Positions 46,093 to 53,837 of a DNA stretch of 64,000 nt are shown one piece after another. Where the stretch lies: NCBI RefSeq assembly GCF_048565625.1, contig NZ_JBLZUR010000002.1:2480001-2544000 (forward strand), in the 5' to 3' direction. The translations under genes were made by a program, and so were the position numbers. Source of the DNA: JBLZUR01 sp048565625 (lineage in GTDB: Bacteria > Pseudomonadota > Alphaproteobacteria > Sphingomonadales > Sphingomonadaceae). The notes beneath the pieces are model-generated. The model worked only from the letters and a program-made list of their open reading frames with translations, ran no database searches and was not told the origin of the DNA. Every line of letters begins with the position of its first letter. The first letter of the stretch is position 1.

Positions 46093-46718
46093 CGGAGACC
46101 CAGCGCCTTGTGGTTCTGCAAAGTCAGGCGCCAGGGCGGCCGCGTCATCGCCACCGTGATCGCCGCCTCGCGCGCGACTTCGCCGTCCGCACAGTCCATC
46201 GGCTGGATCAGGAAGTGGCGGAAGTCCCAGCCCTCGACGATCGACAGATCGATCCCCGGCTGCGGCCAGACCAGCTTCAGCTCGTCACCGGACCGCTGCA
46301 CCACCTCGCTCCCGGCCTTGGGGCTGACGCAGATCCAGTCGATCCCGCGCGGCGCCGCGATCGTGCCATTGGTCTCGACCGCGATCTCGAACCCCGCCTC
46401 ATGCAGCGCGTCGATCAGCGGGAGATCGACCTGCAGCAACGGCTCCCCCCCGGTCAGCACGACATAGGCCATCGCCGGGTCCGAACCCCACAGCGCCACG
46501 ACCTGCGCGACCAACCCCGCCGCATCGTACCGCCCGCCCAAGGTCCCATCCATGCCGACGAAGTCGGTATCGCAGAACCGGCAGGTCGCATCGGCCCGAT
46601 CCTGCTCGCGCCCTGTCCACAGGTTGCATCCGGCGAAGCGCACGAACACCGCGCGCCGCCCCGCCTGCATTCCTTCCCCCTGCAGGGTCAGGAACATCTC
46701 CTTGACCGCATAGCTCAT
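46089..46718 (-). CDS. queE: 7-carboxy-7-deazaguanine synthase
   Basis: Radical SAM enzyme contracting carboxytetrahydropterin to 7-carboxy-7-deazaguanine in queuosine synthesis. The 209-aa protein has cluster-binding Cys31, Cys46 and Cys49, giving the C-x14-C-x2-C spacing known from one QueE subgroup instead of the classical CxxxCxxC. EMFLTLQGEGMQAGRRAVFV, VLTGGEPLLQ and VETNGT are typical. The start is ATG 46718, overlapping the queC stop by 4 bases. Confidence 0.95.
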   Translation of the reverse strand: MSYAVKEMFLTLQGEGMQAGRRAVFVRFAGCNLWTGREQDRADATCRFCDTDFVGMDGTLGGRYDAAGLVAQVVALWGSDPAMAYVVLTGGEPLLQVDLPLIDALHEAGFEIAVETNGTIAAPRGIDWICVSPKAGSEVVQRSGDELKLVWPQPGIDLSIVEGWDFRHFLIQPMDCADGEVAREAAITVAMTRPPWRLTLQNHKALGLR

Positions 46719-47404
46719 GGCCGTGCGGCGTAGCGGGTCGGATCGGGCAGCCCCGCATCCTCGAAGCCCTTGGCGCGCAGGCGGCAGCTGTCGCACAGCC
46801 CGCAATGCCGCTCGCCCGCCGGATCGTAGCAGGACCAGCTCATGCCGAGGTCGATGCCCAGCCGTGCCGCTTCCGTCACGATGTCAGCCTTGGTCATGTG
46901 CTGCAAAGGCGCATGGATGCGGAACCGGTCGCCCTCGACCCCTGCCTTGGTGGCAACATTGGCGAGGCCCTCGAAGGCCGCGATGAACTCCGGCCGGCAA
47001 TCCGGATAGCCGGAGTAATCGAGCGCGTTCACGCCGACGAAGATGTCGCGCGCGCCCGCCGCCTCGGCCCAGCCGAGCGCCAGGCTCAGGAAGACCGTGT
47101 TCCGCGCCGGCACGTAGGTGACCGGGATGCCGTCGCCCACGCCGTCCTTCGGCACGTCGATCTCGGCGGTGAGCGCCGATCCGCCGAATGCCGTCAAGTC
47201 GATCGGCAGCACGACATGCCGCTCCGCCCCGAACTGCGCGGCGATGCGGCGGGCGGAGGCAAGCTCCACCACATGACGCTGGTTGTAGTTCACGGTGAGC
47301 GCGAGGATGCGGAAGCCCTGCTCGATCGCCATTGCCGCCACGGTCATGGAGTCGAGACCGCCGGAGAGGAGAACGACGGCGAGCGGACGGGTGTCGCTAG
47401 TCAT
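46715..47404 (-). CDS. queC: 7-cyano-7-deazaguanine synthase
   Basis: Forms preQ0 from 7-carboxy-7-deazaguanine, ammonia and ATP. The 229-aa protein has the PP-loop SGGLDS (14-19) and the C-terminal zinc site with Cys in MSWSCYDPAGERHCGLCDSC. YVPARNTVFLSLALGWAEA is the usual family block. First gene of queC-queE-(His-rich protein). QueD and QueF are not in the window. Confidence 0.96.
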   Translation of the reverse strand: MTSDTRPLAVVLLSGGLDSMTVAAMAIEQGFRILALTVNYNQRHVVELASARRIAAQFGAERHVVLPIDLTAFGGSALTAEIDVPKDGVGDGIPVTYVPARNTVFLSLALGWAEAAGARDIFVGVNALDYSGYPDCRPEFIAAFEGLANVATKAGVEGDRFRIHAPLQHMTKADIVTEAARLGIDLGMSWSCYDPAGERHCGLCDSCRLRAKGFEDAGLPDPTRYAARP

Positions 47405-47441
47405 CGCGCCCCCTAACGCCCCGGCCCCCTACAAGCGAGCC

Positions 47442-47472
47442 AAAAAAGAAGGGGCCGCCCGAGGGCAGCCCC
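47442..47472 (-). terminator. Rho-independent terminator after hslO
   Basis: On the minus strand, GGGGCTGCCC, TC, GGGCGGCCCC is followed by TTCTTTTTT. It separates hslO from the queC operon. Confidence 0.92.
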
Positions 47473-47524
47473 AAGTCGAAGCTAGGGAGATGAGCCCTTG
47501 TAGCCCGCACTGATGAAGACATGG

Positions 47525-48445
47525 TTAACGCGCCGGATGGACCACGATCTGCCGCGCGCAGAACGCGCAATCGACCCGGATCAGCCCGTCCTCGTCCACC
47601 ATCTGCGCGCGCTCGTCCTCGGGAAAGCGCGCCAGCACCTGGCTGTAATACGCCGCCGAGCACCGGCATCCCCGTCGCAACTGGCCGGAGCCGGGCAGAA
47701 CCCGCACCTCCTCCTCGTTGAACAGCCGCCACAGCAGCGCCTCGATCGTCAGCGTCGGGTCGATCAGCTCGGCGTCCTGCACCGTGACCGCCAGCGCCTT
47801 CACCGCCTCCCACTCCGGATGGTCGAGGCGGGTGTGCAGCCGCTCACGCCCCTCCTCGCCCTCGGGCAGGTGCTGCAACATGAACCCGCCGGCGATCCGC
47901 CCCTCCGGCCCGCCCGCCGTCACCGCCACGCGGAGGAGGCTGGGGATCTGCTCTGACTGCGCGAAATAGACCTCGACCGCTTGCGCCAGCGACGCGCCCT
48001 CCAGCGGCACGATGCCCTGGTAACGCTCGCCCGAGACTGCCTGGTCGAAGGTGATCGCCAGATAGCCCTTGCCGAACAGGGCGAAGAGCGACGGCTCCAC
48101 CGGCATCTCCGCCAGCCTGTCGGGGTCGTGGCGGACGTAACCCCGCATCTCGCCGCCCCGATAGTCGCAGACGAGCAGGTCGATCGCCCCGCCCTCGGTC
48201 TGCGCCTGCAGGGTCAGCTGCCCCTCCTCATGCTTCAGCGTCGACCCCAGCAGCGCGGTGATCGTCAGCGCCTCCGCCAGGATGCGCTCGATGACCGGCG
48301 GATAGCCGTGGTTGGACAGGATCGCGTCCAGCACCGGCCCCAGCCGGACCGCCCGCCCCCGCGCGTGACGGGCCGGAATGGTGAAGCCGACGACATGATC
48401 CACGTCGCCCAACGTCCAGGGTGTGTTCTCGGGTATCGAGGCCAT
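47525..48445 (-). CDS. hslO: 33 kDa redox-regulated chaperone Hsp33
   Basis: Holdase activated by oxidative unfolding of its zinc centre. The 306-aa protein has the N-terminal Hsp33 fold (LLGSTLKHEEGQLTLQAQTE, GKGYLAITFDQ, GERYQGIVPLEG). The C-terminal redox switch has the CxC pair in RRGCRCSAAYY and the CxxC pair in VDCAFCARQIV, so all four zinc Cys are present. It is downstream of argF, separated by inverted repeats, and followed by a strong terminator. Confidence 0.95.
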   Translation of the reverse strand: MASIPENTPWTLGDVDHVVGFTIPARHARGRAVRLGPVLDAILSNHGYPPVIERILAEALTITALLGSTLKHEEGQLTLQAQTEGGAIDLLVCDYRGGEMRGYVRHDPDRLAEMPVEPSLFALFGKGYLAITFDQAVSGERYQGIVPLEGASLAQAVEVYFAQSEQIPSLLRVAVTAGGPEGRIAGGFMLQHLPEGEEGRERLHTRLDHPEWEAVKALAVTVQDAELIDPTLTIEALLWRLFNEEEVRVLPGSGQLRRGCRCSAAYYSQVLARFPEDERAQMVDEDGLIRVDCAFCARQIVVHPAR

Positions 48446-48459
48446 AACTCTACTCTCGC

Positions 48460-48613
48460 CCGTTCGCCCCGAGCTTGTCGAAGGCCGGCGCTAGGGCTTC
48501 GACAGGCTCAGCCCGAACGGCGTTGGGGGTGAATGATCGGGAGGTCAGGTGGTCGCTCGCCCTGCGCCGATCAACCCCAAGCCAACTCCGTTGGCACTGA
48601 GCTTGTCGAAGTA
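48460..48613. repeat. Sphingomonad inverted repeat plus a lone half copy
   Basis: A complete copy spans 48460-48522 (CCGTTCGCCCCGAGCTTGTC ... CTTCGACAGGCTCAGCCCGA). A lone left arm, CCGTTGGCACTGAGCTTGTC, follows at about 48591-48613. Both sit between hslO and the argF stop. Confidence 0.85.
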
Positions 48614-48636
48614 CCGGCGCGCCCGCTTCGCGTGCT

Positions 48637-49566
48637 CTACCCGATCAACCCCAGGCACCACAGCAGCACCGCCTTCTGCGCATGCAGCCGGTTCTCCGCC
48701 TCGTCCCAGATCGCCGATTGCGGCCCGTCGATCACCGCGTCCACGACCTCCTCGCCGCGATGCGCCGGCAGGCAGTGGAGGAACGTCGCACCCGGTGCCG
48801 CTGCCGCCATCACCGCCTCGGTCACCTGGAACGGCATCATCGCCGCCAGCTTCTCCTCGGCATGGGCCTGACCCATCGAGATCCAGGTGTCGGTCACCAC
48901 GACGTCCGCATTCGTGACGGCACGCAGCGGATCGCGCACGATCTCCACCGTCGCGCCACGCGCATTGGCCGCGTCGATATAGCGCATGTCCGGGTCGTAC
49001 CCCGCCGGGCAGCCGACGCGCACGTCGAAGCCCATCAGGCTTCCCGCCTCGATGATCGAGTGCGTCATGTTGTTGCCGTCGCCCAGCCACGCCCAGCGCG
49101 TGCCGACCAGCTTGGCGCGATGCTCGATCACAGTCAGCATGTCGGCCATCACCTGGCAGGGGTGCGACTGGTCGGTCAGCCCGTTGATGACCGGCACCGT
49201 CGCGTATTCGGCGAGCGCCCGCGCCTTCTCATGGTCGTCGGTGCGGATCATGATCGCGTCGACATAGCGCGACAGCACCCGCGCCGTATCCTCGATCGGC
49301 TCGCCGCGCCCCAGCTGGGTCGAGCCGCCGTCCATGACGATCGTCGTGCCCCCCAGCTGCCGCATGGCCATGTCGAACGACACGCGCGTCCGCGTCGAGT
49401 TCTTCTCGAAGATCATCGCCAGCACATGCCCGGCAAGCGGCGCATCGGCATCGACCCGCCCCTTCGGCCAGCCGCCACGCGCCGCCTTGCGCGCCTGCGC
49501 GTCGCCCAGCATCGCCGCGATCGCCTCGGCGCCCGCATCGGCAAGGTCGATGAAGTGGCGGGTCAC
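48637..49566 (-). CDS. argF: Ornithine carbamoyltransferase
   Basis: Makes citrulline from ornithine and carbamoyl phosphate. At 309 aa it has carbamoyl-phosphate binding STRTR (57-61), DQSHPCQ, and ornithine/catalytic HCLPAHRGEE. The start is GTG 49566 (VTRHFIDLAD), with GGGAGGA 6 bases upstream. A longer in-frame ATG reading would run into the argD end and adds no family sequence. The ribosome site is held in a hairpin. It forms an operon with argD, 46 bases upstream. Confidence 0.95.
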   Translation of the reverse strand: MTRHFIDLADAGAEAIAAMLGDAQARKAARGGWPKGRVDADAPLAGHVLAMIFEKNSTRTRVSFDMAMRQLGGTTIVMDGGSTQLGRGEPIEDTARVLSRYVDAIMIRTDDHEKARALAEYATVPVINGLTDQSHPCQVMADMLTVIEHRAKLVGTRWAWLGDGNNMTHSIIEAGSLMGFDVRVGCPAGYDPDMRYIDAANARGATVEIVRDPLRAVTNADVVVTDTWISMGQAHAEEKLAAMMPFQVTEAVMAAAAPGATFLHCLPAHRGEEVVDAVIDGPQSAIWDEAENRLHAQKAVLLWCLGLIG

Positions 49567-49570
49567 CTCG

Positions 49571-49598
49571 ATCCTCCCTGAGCTTGCTCGGGGAGGAT
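49571..49598 (-). promoter_or_regulatory. Hairpin enclosing the argF ribosome binding site
   Basis: ATCCTCCC at one side pairs with GGGAGGAT at the other, with AGC/GCT pairing near the tip. The GGGAGGA half is the Shine-Dalgarno of argF. The structure could lower argF translation unless melted, or may be a remnant of the CCTCC/GGAGG palindromic repeats. Confidence 0.55.
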
Positions 49599-49612
49599 GC
49601 AGGGCGCCATCA

Positions 49613-50803
49613 TCACTCGTCCGCCGGCGGGACATAGGTCCGCGCCGCCTCCGAAAGCTTGCCGACGAACTCGTCGATATGCGCCTGCTCGATGACCAGC
49701 GGCGGCAGGATGCGCAGCACGTTGTCCCCCGCCGCGACCGTCAGCAGGCCATGATTGTCGCGCAGGTTGGCGACGAACTGCCGGCTGTCGGTCTTCATCT
49801 TCAGGCCCAGCATCAGGCCCATGCCCCTGACACCCTCGAACAGCGCATCATGGTTCGGGATCATCTGCTCCAGCGCCTGGCGCAGGCGGTCGCCCGTCGT
49901 GCGCACCTGCTCCATGAACGCCGGCTCCAGGATCACGTCCAATACCGCCTCGCCCGCCGCCATCGCCAGCGGGTTGCCGCCATAGGTGGAGCCGTGGGTT
50001 CCGATCACCATGCCCTTCGCCGCTTCCTCGGTGGCGAGGCAGGCGCCCAGCGGGAAGCCGCCGCCGATCCCCTTCGCCACCGCCATCACGTCCGGCACGA
50101 TTCCGTACTGCTCATGCGCGAACAGCGTACCCGTCCGCGCATAGCCGCATTGCACCTCGTCCAGCGCCAGCAGCAGGCCGTGTTCGTCGGCAAGCCTGCG
50201 GAGACCCTGAAGGAAGGCCTGGCTCGCCGGCCGCACCCCGCCCTCGCCCTGGATCGGTTCGACCAGGAAACCGGCGGTGTTGTCGTCGATCGCCGCTTCG
50301 GCCGCCGCGAGATCGTCGAAGGGCACCACCTCGAATCCGGGCAGCAAGGGCTCGAACCCGCCGCGCATCTTCTCCTGATCGGTCGCGGAGATGGTGCCGA
50401 GCGTCCGACCATGGAAGGCGTTCTTGAAGGTGATGATCTTGTGGCGATGCGCCTCGCCATCGGCGAAGTGGTAGCGGCGCACCGTCTTGATCGCGCACTC
50501 CACCGCCTCCGCGCCGGAATTGGTGAAGAACACGGTATCGGCGAAGGTGTTATCGACCAGCCGCTGGGCGAGATGCTCCCCCTGCGGACTGCCGTACAGG
50601 TTGGAGACGTGGATCAGCGTCGCCGCCTGATCCTGGATCGCCTTGGTCAGATGCGGGTGGCCGTGGCCGAGCAGGTTGACCGCGATGCCGCTCGCGAAAT
50701 CCAGGTAGCGCTCGCCGCGCTCGCCGATCAGGTAGCAGCCCTCGCCTCGGACAGGACGCACCCCAGACCGTGGATAGACGGGCATGAGCGGCGTGATGGC
50801 CAT
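49613..50803 (-). CDS. argD: Acetylornithine/succinyl-ornithine aminotransferase
   Basis: PLP-dependent class III aminotransferase of arginine (and possibly lysine) synthesis. The 396-aa protein has GERYLDFASGIAVNLLGHGH, the substrate/PLP loop TVFFTNSGAEAVECAIKT, LLALDEVQCGYARTG, and the PLP-binding Lys in DVMAVAKGIGGGFPLGAC. The start is ATG 50803 (MAITPLMPVY) with CAGGAGGA upstream. Its leader contains an intrinsic terminator. argF follows after 46 bases. Confidence 0.95.
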   Translation of the reverse strand: MAITPLMPVYPRSGVRPVRGEGCYLIGERGERYLDFASGIAVNLLGHGHPHLTKAIQDQAATLIHVSNLYGSPQGEHLAQRLVDNTFADTVFFTNSGAEAVECAIKTVRRYHFADGEAHRHKIITFKNAFHGRTLGTISATDQEKMRGGFEPLLPGFEVVPFDDLAAAEAAIDDNTAGFLVEPIQGEGGVRPASQAFLQGLRRLADEHGLLLALDEVQCGYARTGTLFAHEQYGIVPDVMAVAKGIGGGFPLGACLATEEAAKGMVIGTHGSTYGGNPLAMAAGEAVLDVILEPAFMEQVRTTGDRLRQALEQMIPNHDALFEGVRGMGLMLGLKMKTDSRQFVANLRDNHGLLTVAAGDNVLRILPPLVIEQAHIDEFVGKLSEAARTYVPPADE

Positions 50804-50860
50804 GACGGGCTCCTCCTGAGAAAGAACGAAAACAGCGCGGAAAAACGGACCAAACGCAAA

Positions 50861-50888
50861 AAGGCGGCCCTCCAAGGCCGCCTTTTGC
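50861..50888 (-). terminator. Intrinsic terminator in the argD leader
   Basis: AAAAGGCGGCC pairs perfectly with GGCCGCCTTTT around CTCCAA. On the minus strand the stem is followed by TTTTT, so it should stop transcription about 58 bases before the argD ATG. No minus-strand gene lies upstream for it to terminate, suggesting attenuation of argDF. A 5-codon reading frame (MTVSL, 50917-50900) precedes it and has no Arg codons. Confidence 0.75.
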
Positions 50889-51077
50889 GGAGGCACCCTA
50901 TAGCGACACCGTCATGGCGGAGCAATGCCGCGCGCGCGCCTGTGCGACTGCAACATGCCTGTCACACCCATGTCGCCGCGGCGTCATTGGAATGCCCTTC
51001 CGGCGACACCTGCGGGGCCTAGCTGCACCGCAGCAAGCGTCGGCAGATGCCGCGCCAGACAAGCCAGGGATGGAACA

Positions 51078-53672
51078 ATGCGTATCTCAGTAACCGGCGT
51101 CTCACGCGCCGCCATCACCCTCGCGCTCGCCACCAGCGCGACCACCGCCTTCGCCCAGTCGACGGGCGCCATCGATTTCGAACAGGAAATCGTCGTCACC
51201 GGCAGCAACACGAACAACGGCGTCGCCGGCGTGCTCGTGCCGAACACGTCCAAGGCAAAGGCCGTCCTGACGCAGGAATTCATCGGCCGCCAGACGCCCG
51301 GTCAGTCGATCAACGAGACGATCAACCAGCTTCCGGGCGTCAGCTTCCAGAACAACGATCCGTACGGTTCCGGCGGCGGCACGCTCACCATTCGCGGCTT
51401 CAACGATCAGCGCATCACGCAGACCTTCGACGGCATGCCGCTGAACGACACCGGCGGCTACGACCTTTACTCGAACCAGCAGCTCGATTCCGAGATCATC
51501 GATCAGGTCAACGTCAACCTCGGCACCACCGACGTAGACAGCCCGACGGCCGCCGCGACCGGCTCGACCGTCAACTACCGCTCGATCAACCCGAACGAGG
51601 AACTCGGCGGCCAATTGTCGGCGAGCTACGGCCGCTTCGACTACACCCGCTTATTCGGCATCTTCCACACCGGCAACCTGACGCCGTCGGGCACCCGCGC
51701 GTTCATCTCCGCCAGCAAGCAGGATTACGATACGCCCTATGGCGGCATCGGTAAGATCGACAAGCTGCAGGTGAACGGCAAGATCTACCAGCCGATCGGC
51801 GACAATGGCGATTTCGTCTGGGTCGCGGCGCACTACAACCGCAACCGCAACAACTTCTTCGGCTCGGTCCCCTTCCGTACCGATCTTCGCCAGATCAGCG
51901 CGACCGGCGTCGACCTCGGGCCGCGCAATCCCGGCGGCTCGTCGTCGAACCGCTTCCCGCTCACCCGCGACGAGCGCTTCTACGAAGTCTCGCGCTGCGA
52001 GGTCGAGGCACCGTCTCCGGGTGTCGCGGGCTTCGCGAATAGCTGCGGCAGCGATTTCGAATATCGCTACAATCCGTCCGACACTGGCAACATCCGCGCG
52101 AACTCGCGCTTCTCGCTTACCGACAAGCTGACCCTGACGGTCGACCCGTCATATCAATATACCAAGGCGAACGGCGGCGGCACGGCGGTCGCCAATGAGG
52201 GCCTGTTCAACGGCTTCGCCGGCTATATCGGCAGCACGCCCTATTACGGGCGCGACCTCAACAACGACGGCGATCTGCTCGATACCGTCCGTGTCCTCGC
52301 CCCCAGTCAAACCAAGACCCACCGTCTCGGCCTGAACACCTCGCTGCGCTACGACATCAACGACGACCACTCGATCCGCATCGCCTACAGCTACGATCGC
52401 GGTAAGCATCGCCAGACGGGTGAGACCAACTACATCACCGGCAGCGGCAAGACGATCGATCCGTTCCCGGTCGATGATCCCATCGTGGGCGCCGGGGACA
52501 TCACGCTGCAGAAGCGCGATCGCCTGTCCTATGCGATCCTGCACCAGGTTTCGGGCGAATATCGCGGCACGTTCGATGCGCTCACCGTCAACGCCGGTGT
52601 CCGCGCGCCGTTCTTCAAGCGCAACCTGAATCAGAACTGCTTTACCACCAACGGTGCCAGCGGCGTATCCTGCTTCGACGGCGACTCGGCGGCGGAAGCG
52701 GCCTATGCGGCGGCGAACCCGACCTTCGCGGCCCCGCAGAAGCGCATCTACAAGTACGACAAGATCCTGCCGAACGCGGGCCTCGTCTTCGAGATCACTC
52801 CGCAGGCGAGCCTCTTCGCCAACTACTCGAAGGGTCTGCAGGTGCCGGGCACGGACAATCTCTACCAGGCGTTCTGGTATCCCCGTGATCTCGACGCCGC
52901 CAATCCGTCGCCGGAAACCACCGACAACTTCGACGTCGGTGTCCGCTTCCGCACTGGTCGCCTGCAGGCGATGGGCACCGTCTGGTACACGCTGTACAAG
53001 AATCGTCTCGCCTCGGCCTATGACCGTGATCAGAACATCACGATCTACCGGAACCTGGGCAAGGTGGAGAAGTACGGCATCGACGGCAGCCTCTCGTACC
53101 AGCCGATCGACGAGGTCTCGCTGTCAGCCTTCGGTTCGTACCTGAAGTCGAAGATCAAGGACAATGTCGAGGGCGGCATCTGCTCGGCCAGCAATGTGAG
53201 CGTCGGCCAGTTCGGCTGCGCTACCGCCGGTCAGGCCTACGACTTCCAGACCCGCGGCAAGCGTGAATCCGGCGCCCCCACCTACACCTTCGGCGGCCGC
53301 GCGCAGGTCGATGTGAAGTGGGTCTCGGTCGGCGTGCAGGTGAAGCGCACCGGCCCGCGCTACTATAACGACCAGAACCTGCCGGTGCTCCAGACCTACA
53401 CCACCGGCACCGCGCCGGATCTCACCTACAACACCTATCAGGTGTTCGGTGCCAAGATCCCGGCCTACACCACCGTCGACCTCGACGCCCGCATCTCGCT
53501 GGCGCCGCTGGGTGTGAGCGAGAAGACCTTCTTCCAGCTCAACGTCACCAACCTGTTCGACAAGCGCTATTATGGCGGCTTCGACGGCGGCAATTCCAGC
53601 CAGTACGTGACGCAGACCGGCCAGATCGGCGCCCCGCGCGCCGTCTCCGGCACGGTGGTCGTCGGCTTCTAA
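51078..53672 (+). CDS. TonB-dependent receptor
   Basis: An 864-aa outer-membrane receptor with signal peptide (MRISVTGVSRAAITLALATS, cleavage after AFA). It has a TonB-box region FEQEIVVTGSN, a plug with INETINQLPGVSFQNNDPYG and TIRGFNDQRITQTFDGMPLN, and a barrel ending FFQLNVTNLFDKRYYGG with a C-terminal aromatic GF. The start is ATG 51078 with AGGGATGG upstream. The ligand is unknown; the next gene across is a PhoD-type phosphatase. A strong terminator follows. Confidence 0.93.
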   Translation: MRISVTGVSRAAITLALATSATTAFAQSTGAIDFEQEIVVTGSNTNNGVAGVLVPNTSKAKAVLTQEFIGRQTPGQSINETINQLPGVSFQNNDPYGSGGGTLTIRGFNDQRITQTFDGMPLNDTGGYDLYSNQQLDSEIIDQVNVNLGTTDVDSPTAAATGSTVNYRSINPNEELGGQLSASYGRFDYTRLFGIFHTGNLTPSGTRAFISASKQDYDTPYGGIGKIDKLQVNGKIYQPIGDNGDFVWVAAHYNRNRNNFFGSVPFRTDLRQISATGVDLGPRNPGGSSSNRFPLTRDERFYEVSRCEVEAPSPGVAGFANSCGSDFEYRYNPSDTGNIRANSRFSLTDKLTLTVDPSYQYTKANGGGTAVANEGLFNGFAGYIGSTPYYGRDLNNDGDLLDTVRVLAPSQTKTHRLGLNTSLRYDINDDHSIRIAYSYDRGKHRQTGETNYITGSGKTIDPFPVDDPIVGAGDITLQKRDRLSYAILHQVSGEYRGTFDALTVNAGVRAPFFKRNLNQNCFTTNGASGVSCFDGDSAAEAAYAAANPTFAAPQKRIYKYDKILPNAGLVFEITPQASLFANYSKGLQVPGTDNLYQAFWYPRDLDAANPSPETTDNFDVGVRFRTGRLQAMGTVWYTLYKNRLASAYDRDQNITIYRNLGKVEKYGIDGSLSYQPIDEVSLSAFGSYLKSKIKDNVEGGICSASNVSVGQFGCATAGQAYDFQTRGKRESGAPTYTFGGRAQVDVKWVSVGVQVKRTGPRYYNDQNLPVLQTYTTGTAPDLTYNTYQVFGAKIPAYTTVDLDARISLAPLGVSEKTFFQLNVTNLFDKRYYGGFDGGNSSQYVTQTGQIGAPRAVSGTVVVGF

Positions 53673-53694
53673 GCCCGCGTCCTCCGGACAAAAG

Positions 53695-53727
53695 AAAGGG
53701 GCCGGTCCGAACGGACCGGCCCCTTTT
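53695..53727 (+). terminator. Rho-independent terminator after the second TonB receptor
   Basis: AAAGGGGCCGGTCCG, AA, CGGACCGGCCCCTTTT: a near-perfect 15-bp stem with A-tract and T-tract, so it can act in both directions. Confidence 0.9.
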
Positions 53728-53734
53728 CCATTCT

Positions 53735-53831
53735 ATCCTCCCCCCGAGGGGGAGGGGGACCGCCGAAGGCGGTGGAGGGGGAGGAAAGGAAAGCCTCGGC
53801 AAGCGGAGAAATTACGCCTCCCGCCGGGAGG
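53735..53831. repeat. Partial palindromic element (one arm)
   Basis: ATCCTCCCCCCGAGGGGGAG, GGGGACC, inner hairpin CCGCCGAAGGCGG and GGTGGAGGGGGAGG make one complete arm (53735-53785). The opposing arm is missing; a short CCTCCCGCCGGGAGG palindrome at about 53817-53831 may be its decayed remnant. Confidence 0.75.
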
Positions 53832-53837
53832 AAACCC

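Noticed and set aside
50900..50917. A five-codon MTVSL frame before the argD leader terminator as an arginine attenuator peptide.
   Set aside because: It contains no arginine codons and lacks a clear ribosome site.
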